A DNA stretch of 11,872 bases from Hyphomonadaceae bacterium. Lineage in GTDB: Bacteria; Pseudomonadota; Alphaproteobacteria; Caulobacterales; Hyphomonadaceae. The notes beneath the pieces were generated by a model, which had not been told where the DNA came from, made no database searches, and saw only the letters and a program-made list of their open reading frames with translations. A program made the position numbers and the translations under genes. Below, piece by piece: positions 7,171 through 11,872 of the stretch (position 1 is the first letter of the stretch; each line of letters begins with the position of its first letter). Location: NCBI GenBank assembly GCA_030696545.1, contig JAUYSA010000062.1:1-11872 (forward strand). Reading direction: 5' to 3'.

Positions 7171-8007
7171 ATGTCCGACCAACCGTCCATCGAAACCGTC
7201 CACGCCGCCACCATTGTGGATCCGAAGGAGCGCAAGTCCTTCGCCCTGAAGGACCGCCCGACGCGGGGCGATCAGATCTTCGCCTCGAAGAAGGACGCCA
7301 AGGCTTCTCTCGAGGAGGATGCGCTCGCCATCAACGAACTGCAGGACGCCATGTTCGCCTGCAAGGGCGGGGCGCTGCTGGTCGTCATGCAGGGCATCGA
7401 TACTGCGGGCAAGGACGGCACGACCAAGGAATGCTTCAAATACACCAGCCCGCTCGGCGTGAATGTCTTTGGCTTTGGCAAGCCGACGGAGGAAGAATTA
7501 GCGCACGACTATCTCTGGCGCCTGCACCTCCGCGCGCCGAAGAAAGGCTATATCCACGTCTTCAACCGCTCGCAGTATGAAGACGTGCTGGTCGTCAAGG
7601 TACGCAACCTCGCTCCGCCGAAAATGGTTGAGCAGCGCTACGATCAGATCAACGCCTTCGAGAAGCTGTTGGCGGAGAACGGAACGCGGGTGCTCAAGCT
7701 GATGCTCCACATCTCCAAGGAAGAGCAGGGCGAGCGGCTGCGTGAACGCCTTGAGGTTCCCCAGAAGCGGTGGAAGTTCAACCCAAGCGATCTCGAGGAC
7801 CGCAAGCTGTGGGACGAATACCAGCATGCCTATGAGACGGCGCTGCAGCGCTGCTCCGCGCCATGGGCGCCCTGGCATGTCGTGCCGGCGGACTCGCGCT
7901 CGCGCCGCGACGCCACGGCGGCGCGGCTGATCAGGGGTGCGCTTGAGGCGATGAAGCCGGAGTATCCGGATCCGGGCTATCGGCCCGAGCAGTATCAGAT
8001 CGACTGA
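7171..8007 (+). CDS. ppk2: PPK2-family polyphosphate:nucleotide phosphotransferase
   Basis: A 278-residue cytoplasmic kinase that uses inorganic polyphosphate to phosphorylate nucleotides (PF03976; the length matches the TIGR03709-type subgroup). The Walker A motif is GIDTAGKDGTTK (75-86), and FNRSQYEDVLVVKV (131-144) is the Walker B/lid region characteristic of PPK2. KGYIHVFNRS and RLRERLEVPQKRWKF are further family phrases. The single-domain layout and Walker sequence resemble class III or class I-like enzymes that convert AMP or ADP toward ATP; acceptor specificity cannot be read reliably. The final Tyr/Pro-rich tail (YPDPGYRPEQYQID) is typical of the subgroup. GGGAG (7161-7165) precedes the ATG by 5 nt. 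It is separated from rpsD by a strong terminator, so it probably has its own promoter in the 64 bp between. Confidence 0.93.
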   Translation: MSDQPSIETVHAATIVDPKERKSFALKDRPTRGDQIFASKKDAKASLEEDALAINELQDAMFACKGGALLVVMQGIDTAGKDGTTKECFKYTSPLGVNVFGFGKPTEEELAHDYLWRLHLRAPKKGYIHVFNRSQYEDVLVVKVRNLAPPKMVEQRYDQINAFEKLLAENGTRVLKLMLHISKEEQGERLRERLEVPQKRWKFNPSDLEDRKLWDEYQHAYETALQRCSAPWAPWHVVPADSRSRRDATAARLIRGALEAMKPEYPDPGYRPEQYQID

Positions 8008-8142
8008 CGGAAACCCTGGGCCGCGGTTCATACCCAAAATGGGGAATGGCCGTGCCCGTTGCGGTCGCTATCAATGTCCGAGGTTACGGGGAGCGGTGCA
8101 AACCGTCTGGCCGCGTGAGTGGCTGTAACCCTTAAACGTGTC

Positions 8143-8168
8143 GGGGGCGCCGGTTGCCCGGCGCCCCC
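8143..8168. terminator. Strong GC hairpin, possible terminator of ppk2 transcription
   Basis: GGGGGCGCCGG (8143-8153) pairs perfectly with CCGGCGCCCCC (8158-8168) around a TTGC loop. It lies 136 nt after the ppk2 stop. No T-tract follows on either strand, so it is not a classical intrinsic terminator. It could instead stabilise a transcript 3' end or be the end of an uncharacterised small RNA. Confidence 0.4.
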
Positions 8169-8356
8169 TCCATCCTCGGCCCTGGGTTGGGGGGACGGGC
8201 CTCGGAACTTTCGATATCGGATCAAGCAGGTGTTCGGGTCAACCCGGTATCAGATCGTTTTGAACAGGGTTTCCCAATAATTCGACGGCTTGCGCCGCCA
8301 AGTCGCACCCAACCGCCAGCCGGATACGCGCGTTCCTGCACACGCGTCGCAAGCCG

Positions 8357-8387
8357 CTTGATGCATCAAGGTTCGCAGCCCTACAGT
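8357..8387 (+). promoter_or_regulatory. 14-bp palindrome overlapping a candidate promoter for the LuxR-type gene
   Basis: CTTGATGCATCAAG (8357-8370) is a perfect 14-bp palindrome 60 bp upstream of the regulator start. TTGATG within it (8358-8363) could be a -35, with TACAGT (8382-8387) as -10 at 18-bp spacing; each matches consensus in four of six positions. An operator over the -35 would suit repression or autoregulation. Which protein binds is unknown. Confidence 0.4.
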
Positions 8388-8430
8388 TCTCCCGGCCGCG
8401 CGGGTCCGACGCTGGCTCGGGGAGATACAC

Positions 8431-9510
8431 TTGCGATTGGCGGCGGCAGAGGCCCTGCTGGAGGAATGCCAGTACCAGCCCGAGCGGCTGCCGGAAGCGA
8501 TGGGCAAAGCGGCGCGTGGCCTGGGCTTCGACTATTTCTGCCTTGTAAGCTCGAACCTGGCGCGTCCGGCGTTCATCGTTCCCGAAGAGCAGGGCGAAGG
8601 CATTGCGCGCTATTTCAACGATGGCTGGGTCAACGTTGACTATCGTGCGCGCACGGAGCGGCCGCTGCCGCTGAACACGCTCTATCTCGACCATCGCGCT
8701 GTCGGCGAGGCCGAGCGGAAAAAGTCGGAAATCTACAACGAACTTTTCGTGCCGATGCGGATGGCGAACTATGCCGGGATCCGCTTCCGCATGGGCGCCG
8801 TTGAGGAGTGGTTCTGCTTCGTCTGCCGCTCCGAGCAAGCCGGCGTCATCGAAGGCCAAAGCGCCCGCGATTTCCGCCGCATTTCCGAGCTTGCCATGAA
8901 CATCGCATCCATGGCGTCTCGGCTTTACGAGGAGCGTTCGTCGGGAATGCTCGAGGGTCTTGTGCAGGCTGGTGTGGCGGCGGTTCTGCTTGATCGCGCG
9001 GGACGCGTCATCGGTGTGACGCCGGGCGCCGAGTCCATCTTCCGCGCCGATTTCGGCGTACGCGACGGGATGCTGTGGAGCGCGAATTCAGCTGACGCAC
9101 AATCGCTGGGCGGCCTCAGGGCTTTCGCTCATGACGTCGAAAGCAGGGAGGCGCGCCGCCGTGTCTTTGTTCAGGGCCATGGACGCAGCCGCCCTGTCTC
9201 GATGACTGCGTTGCGCATTCGCGGTCCGGCGCTCGACCAGCTGCCCGGCGCGCACGTGCTGGTTACGCTGGAGGATTTCAATCCGTCGCAGACCGATATC
9301 ACGAAGGATCTGCACGATCTGTTCGGCCTGACTGAGGCTGAAGCGGAGGTCGCGATGGCGCTTCATGACGGGCTCGACGTGGCCAGTCTCGCGGCGCATC
9401 GCGATGTTGCGGCGTCGACCATTCGCAAGCAGGTCTCCAGTATTTTCGAGAAGCTGGACGTTCACCGTCAGGCCGACATTGTCCGGCTTTTGTCGCGTTT
9501 GCGGCGCTGA
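8431..9510 (+). CDS. LuxR-family transcriptional regulator with sensory and PAS-like domains
   Basis: A 359-residue cytoplasmic DNA-binding regulator. The C-terminal GerE-type HTH (about 298-357, PF00196) is clear: LFGLTEAEAEVAMAL, then DVAASTIRKQVSSIFEKLDVHRQADIVRLL, where STIRKQVSSIFEKL is the recognition helix and dimer segment. The middle (about 175-285), beginning GVAAVLLDRAGRVIGVTPGAESIF, looks like a PAS fold. The N-terminal 160 residues resemble a GAF- or autoinducer-binding-like sensor (GWVNVDYRARTERPLP near 65-80), but the classical acyl-homoserine-lactone signature is not clear, and no luxI synthase is nearby. The start is TTG, chosen because GGGGAG (8419-8424) lies 6 nt upstream. 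Its target genes are unknown; the lipoprotein 73 bp downstream on the same strand and the palindrome at 8357 are candidates. The class is certain, the ligand is not. Confidence 0.9.
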   Translation: MRLAAAEALLEECQYQPERLPEAMGKAARGLGFDYFCLVSSNLARPAFIVPEEQGEGIARYFNDGWVNVDYRARTERPLPLNTLYLDHRAVGEAERKKSEIYNELFVPMRMANYAGIRFRMGAVEEWFCFVCRSEQAGVIEGQSARDFRRISELAMNIASMASRLYEERSSGMLEGLVQAGVAAVLLDRAGRVIGVTPGAESIFRADFGVRDGMLWSANSADAQSLGGLRAFAHDVESREARRRVFVQGHGRSRPVSMTALRIRGPALDQLPGAHVLVTLEDFNPSQTDITKDLHDLFGLTEAEAEVAMALHDGLDVASLAAHRDVAASTIRKQVSSIFEKLDVHRQADIVRLLSRLRR

Positions 9511-9583
9511 GCTAAGCCCGTATTCATCGCACGTTCATATCGAATATCGATAATGATCCCAACAACAAAAAACGGGGTCTGAG

Positions 9584-9961
9584 ATGAAGAAGATTTTGGG
9601 ACTGGCCGCGGCAGGACTGGCGGGCGTGATGCTTTCCGGCTGTATCGTGGTGGATGCGGATGTGCGTGAGTCGCACTGGGATCGCGATGATGATTTCGGC
9701 TCTGTGTTCGGCGCCGAGGTCAGCTCGCGCGGGCCGGAAGTGATGATCATCGCGCACTCCAATGGCTGCACCGACAAGGAAGATTTCGAGGCCGTCGTGC
9801 GTGAGCGCGGTCAGGATCGCTTCGATGTCGGCTTCCGCCGGATAAACGAGGACAACTGCAAGGCTCTTGTCCTCGACGGGCGCCGCATGAGCTGGTCGTT
9901 CGCCGAACTCGGCATCCCGCGCAACTCGCGCGTGACTCTGATGAACCCTGTCGGACGCTAG
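9584..9961 (+). CDS. Small lipoprotein of unknown function
   Basis: A 125-residue predicted lipoprotein. The signal MKKILGLAAAGLAGVMLSGC has a basic start, hydrophobic core and lipobox LSGC with the modifiable Cys at 20. The mature part has acidic stretches and two further Cys (62 in SNGCTDKEDF, 92 in EDNCKAL) that could form a periplasmic disulfide. I do not recognise a named family. GGGG at 9574-9577 lies 6 nt before the ATG. It follows the LuxR-type gene by 73 bp; GATAAT at 9549-9554 is a good -10-like box but lacks a clear -35, so it may be expressed from its own promoter or with the regulator. A hairpin pair follows the stop and separates it from the convergent GIN-domain operon. Confidence 0.82.
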   Translation: MKKILGLAAAGLAGVMLSGCIVVDADVRESHWDRDDDFGSVFGAEVSSRGPEVMIIAHSNGCTDKEDFEAVVRERGQDRFDVGFRRINEDNCKALVLDGRRMSWSFAELGIPRNSRVTLMNPVGR

Positions 9962-9985
9962 AAGCCGAAAGGTTCTCTCGCTCGT

Positions 9986-10088
9986 CCCGACATGCGTATC
10001 GGGTCCCAGGGTCATCCAGCGAGCCGTCGTCCCAAGCGATGGCGCCCTGGATCCCGCTCCGGGTTACATCGGAGCGGGATGAGCATTT
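9986..10088 (+). terminator. Paired hairpins between convergent genes; likely terminator and repeat remnant
   Basis: The downstream hairpin is ATCCCGCTCCG (10051-10061) with CGGAGCGGGAT (10070-10080), a perfect 11-bp stem and 8-nt loop, followed shortly by TTTT (10085-10088). A smaller one, CCCGA/TCGGG, lies at 9986-9990 and 9999-10003. Between them CCCAGGG and CCCTGGATCC partly complement each other. The CCCTGGATCCCG wording resembles dispersed intergenic palindromes known in alphaproteobacteria. The position suits termination of the lipoprotein gene. Confidence 0.55.
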
Positions 10089-10118
10089 TCCAGTACCCGC
10101 AAGTCAGGTGCCCGTGAG

Positions 10119-10829
10119 TCAGGGCGCGCGCAGTTCGACTTCGCCGCCGCTGTCGTGGTCGCTGGTGAACGTGGCCGGGTTGCCGAGGAATCGGATATCC
10201 GCGCCCGAGGACGCGCGGCCGGATGCGACTGCTGACGCGCGAACTTCCACGTCTGCGCCGCTCGCCGCCGTGACGGTGGCAGATTCGCAGGCGAAGTTCT
10301 CGCCATTGAAATCAGCGCCGCCGGAGGCATCGATCGTGACCGACTTGCATGAGCCGGCGAGGTTCACGTCCCCGCCGCCGGACGTGTCGACGGTGAGCTG
10401 ATCGACATTGAAGCCGGTCGCGTCGATGTCTGCGCCGCCGCTGACCTTGATGGCGAGGGCAGGAAGCCTGAGGCCGGTGGTTTCGATATCGACGCCGCCG
10501 CTTGCTGCGATACGCGCGTAATTTGGAGCGGTGATCGTGACGATGTCGCGATCGCTGACGTTGACGCTGAACCAGTTCATGACCGGCTCGCGGTGGATCG
10601 AAAGCGTCGTGCCTTCCTGTGCGATGACGAGCTTGTCGAGCTTGCTTTTCGGGCCTTCCGCCTTGATCGAGTACGGCCCCTGTTTCAGCACCAGATTGAC
10701 GCCGCCGGAAGCGTCGATGCTGTCAAAGCCGGACTGGCTGAAAGTGCGGCTCTCGGAGGGTTCGGTCATGACGCATCCACCCGTCGTGGCCAGCGCTGCT
10801 GCGGGGAGGAGCCAATATATCCGTTTCAT
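10119..10829 (-). CDS. GIN-domain (DUF2807) lipoprotein, second gene of the pair
   Basis: A 236-residue envelope protein with a lipoprotein-like signal (MKRIYWLLPAAALATTGGC, Cys 19; the lipobox is not ideal). The remainder is a GIN/DUF2807 domain (PF10988, putative auto-transporter adhesin head), a right-handed beta-solenoid. Repeating turns SGGxD occur at intervals of about 18-20 residues: ASGGVDIE, VSGGADID, TSGGGDVN, ASGGADFN, ASGADVE, SSGADIR. The start of the domain reads FDSIDASGGVNLVLKQG. Two Cys (GSCKSV and FACESA) recur in the upstream paralogue at matching places. The function is unknown; GIN proteins are envelope-located and often occur in tandem. The gene follows its paralogue by 18 nt with a GGGGA SD, so it is in the same operon. 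Confidence 0.88.
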   Translation of the reverse strand: MKRIYWLLPAAALATTGGCVMTEPSESRTFSQSGFDSIDASGGVNLVLKQGPYSIKAEGPKSKLDKLVIAQEGTTLSIHREPVMNWFSVNVSDRDIVTITAPNYARIAASGGVDIETTGLRLPALAIKVSGGADIDATGFNVDQLTVDTSGGGDVNLAGSCKSVTIDASGGADFNGENFACESATVTAASGADVEVRASAVASGRASSGADIRFLGNPATFTSDHDSGGEVELRAP

Positions 10830-10847
10830 TGTGATGTTTCCCCGGAC

Positions 10848-11507
10848 CTAGCGCGCGCTGACCGAGCCGCCGCTGGATTCGTCTTTCTCCAGCGAAGCAG
10901 GGTTGCCGTGGAAGCTGACGCTGGCTCCGGACGAGGCATTGGCTTCAGCGGCGCGTGCGGCGAACGCATCGACATGGGCGCCGGAAGAGGCATCCACATT
11001 CGCGGTATCGCATTTCAGGCCCGCGCCATCGAAGCTGGCGCCTGACGAGATGTCGACGCGGAGCGTCTTGCAGGCGCCGGCAAGGTCGATGCTGGCGCCG
11101 GAGGAGACATCGATCTCGACATCGGCGAGTTGCAGGCTGGAGCCATCGACGCTGGCGCCGGACGAGACTTCGAAGCCGGAATAGGCAGGCGCGGAAACGG
11201 TGACGCGATAGCGCGGGCCGCCGCCCCAGTTCATCATCGTCTGCTTGCGGCCGATGTGAAGCGTCTTGCCCTGGACTTCGACAATCAGCCTGTCGAGGTC
11301 CGAGCCATCGGGGCTTTCGGCCTTCACGTCGAAATTGCCTTGCGTGACGACGACTTCGACGCCGGCCGAAGCGTCGATCTTTTCAAAGCCCGTGTAGGTG
11401 GAGCGGAGTGATTCCGAATAGGGAGCGCCGCTGGCGCTGCCGACGACGCAGCCGGAAGCAGCGAAGGCTGCGGCGGCCGGAATGAGGAGGAGGAAAGCGC
11501 GTTGCAT
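10848..11507 (-). CDS. GIN-domain (DUF2807) lipoprotein, first gene of the pair
   Basis: A 219-residue predicted lipoprotein with signal MQRAFLLLIPAAAAFAASGC (Cys 20), then a GIN/DUF2807 domain. The reading frame extends to an ATG at 11561, adding 18 basic residues; I chose 11507 because it places the signal peptide at the N-terminus and AAGGG lies 8 nt upstream, although the 11561 ATG also has an AGAGG-like SD. The solenoid turns here are serine-rich (VSSGASVD, VSSGASID, ISSGASFD, ASSGAHVD, ASSGASVS), in contrast to the Gly/Asp turns of its neighbour. FEKIDASAGVEVVVTQG aligns with the same region of the paralogue, and GACKTL and LKCDTA carry the shared Cys pair. It leads a two-gene operon. 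The role is unknown; surface or periplasmic structural or adhesion function is inferred from the family. Confidence 0.88.
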   Translation of the reverse strand: MQRAFLLLIPAAAAFAASGCVVGSASGAPYSESLRSTYTGFEKIDASAGVEVVVTQGNFDVKAESPDGSDLDRLIVEVQGKTLHIGRKQTMMNWGGGPRYRVTVSAPAYSGFEVSSGASVDGSSLQLADVEIDVSSGASIDLAGACKTLRVDISSGASFDGAGLKCDTANVDASSGAHVDAFAARAAEANASSGASVSFHGNPASLEKDESSGGSVSAR

Positions 11508-11665
11508 CAGGTTTGCCCTTTTTTGTGGTCTTCTTGGACGGACATCCATTGCGCCGGGCATTTGCGCCTCTGACCCAAGGCATCCGCTGAGAGACTAGTA
11601 GCTTAGTTTTTATCGAAAAACAATATGTATGATTTTGGGAGTTGAGTTGGGTTGGTGCGCGTTAG
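11508..11665 (-). promoter_or_regulatory. Upstream region of the GIN operon
   Basis: The part just upstream of the GIN operon (about 11590-11640) is distinctly AT-rich and a plausible promoter zone. On the minus strand TTGTTT and TACTAG sit 17 bp apart but match consensus poorly. The palindrome ACTAGT occurs at 11594-11599, similar to the CTAG half-sites near the BlaI gene. No gene is seen here. Confidence 0.3.
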
Positions 11666-11809
11666 CCCCCTCCGTCTCGCCGCGAAGACGCGGCGATCCA
11701 CCTCCCCCAGTGCTGCGCACTGATGGAGGCAAGGCGCCGGCGGCGGTTTGCCTCCCCATGCGAAGCAGGGGGAGGTGGATCGCGTGCGAAGCACGCGAGA
11801 CGGAGGGGG
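11666..11809. repeat. Multi-armed palindromic intergenic element (144 bp)
   Basis: The outer arms CCCCCTCCGTCTCG (11666-11679) and CGAGACGGAGGGGG (11796-11809) are perfect 14-bp complements. A second pair, 11693-11708 with 11768-11783 (core ATCCACCTCCCCC), is a perfect 16-bp match. Small hairpins fill the gaps: CCGCG-AAGA-like at 11678-11695, CAGTGC/GCACTG (11708-11722), GGAGGCAA/TTGCCTCC (11725-11755), and CGCGTGC-GAA-GCACGCG (11781-11797). The whole could fold as a branched cruciform. Similar CCCTCCGTC...CACCTCCCCC palindromes are familiar as dispersed repeats in alphaproteobacterial genomes, which is how I class it; copy number here cannot be seen. Confidence 0.8.
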
Positions 11810-11872
11810 ACGGCGCGTCAGGCGCAATCTCTCCTTCGCACGGACGCAATCGTCCTGCGGGATGCTGTCTTT
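11810..11872. other. Right-edge sequence without a recognised gene
   Basis: No coding region can be supported in these last 63 bp. The inverted repeat GGACG-CAAT-CGTCC lies at 11842-11855. It may be part of the next gene beyond the edge or more intergenic repeat. Confidence 0.3.

Larger units (their letters stand above)
8008..8430. other. Gene-free region with hairpin and palindromes
   Basis: No convincing gene occupies these 423 bp. A 29-codon reading frame (8039-8128) has no ribosome binding site. An 11-bp hairpin lies at 8143-8168. CGGGT-ca-ACCCG (8235-8246) is a tight inverted repeat, and CTTGATGCATCAAG (8357-8370) is a perfect palindrome near the next gene. The remainder shows no recognised RNA family. 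The region could hold a small RNA or a long regulatory zone for the LuxR-type gene. Confidence 0.45.

Noticed and set aside
6216..7235. 339-residue minus-strand open frame across rpsD
   Set aside because: It is antisense to the certain ribosomal protein S4 gene and its terminator, with no recognisable protein features.
8039..8128. 29-codon reading frame with two Trp codons just before a strong hairpin, like an attenuator leader peptide
   Set aside because: It has no ribosome binding site, the hairpin lacks a T-tract, and no amino-acid biosynthesis gene follows.
8431..9510. Quorum-sensing LuxR/LuxI pair
   Set aside because: No luxI-type synthase is nearby and the N-terminus lacks a clear acyl-homoserine-lactone binding signature.
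11603..11849. Two short minus-strand frames over the right-edge palindrome
   Set aside because: They translate the palindromic repeat and have no ribosome binding site or protein-like composition.

Overview
The window is high-GC chromosomal DNA from a Gram-negative alphaproteobacterium. Hyphomonadaceae or another Caulobacterales-type lineage is my best guess, inferred from gene content: a BlaI/M56 pair with an ankyrin tail, a large TonB-type receptor, tandem GIN-domain lipoproteins, a zinc-free S4, and GC-rich dispersed palindromes. No phage, insertion sequence, CRISPR array, tRNA or rRNA gene was recognised.

Left part (1-5377): a truncated minus-strand gene with a signal-peptide start runs off the left edge. 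A divergent control region follows, with a clean inverted repeat (CAACTAG-AAAC-CTAGTTG) on a -35-like TTGACT. It leads to a BlaI/MecI-type repressor and an overlapping M56 (BlaR1-like) membrane metalloprotease. In place of the penicillin-sensor domain, this protease carries a long helical segment and about five ankyrin repeats predicted to lie in the periplasm. An outer-membrane TonB-dependent-receptor-like protein follows 85 bp later on the same strand with no clear terminator between. I infer a signal-transduction locus in which protease activation relieves BlaI repression, possibly controlling the receptor too.

Middle part (5382-8430): a TerC/YjbE-type membrane protein converges on the receptor gene with only 4 bp between the stop codons. 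Divergent from it is rpsD (ribosomal protein S4), which ends in a strong intrinsic terminator, then a PPK2-type polyphosphate:nucleotide phosphotransferase. A 423-bp gene-free stretch follows, holding an 11-bp GC hairpin and, nearer the next gene, a perfect 14-bp palindrome.

Right part (8431-11872): a LuxR-type regulator with a sensory N-terminus, a PAS-like middle and a C-terminal HTH; a small lipoprotein of unknown function; and, convergent to these, a two-gene operon of paralogous GIN (DUF2807) beta-solenoid lipoproteins. The right edge holds a 144-bp multi-armed palindromic element (11666-11809), the most elaborate non-coding structure here. All functions are read from sequence motifs; no database search was possible.
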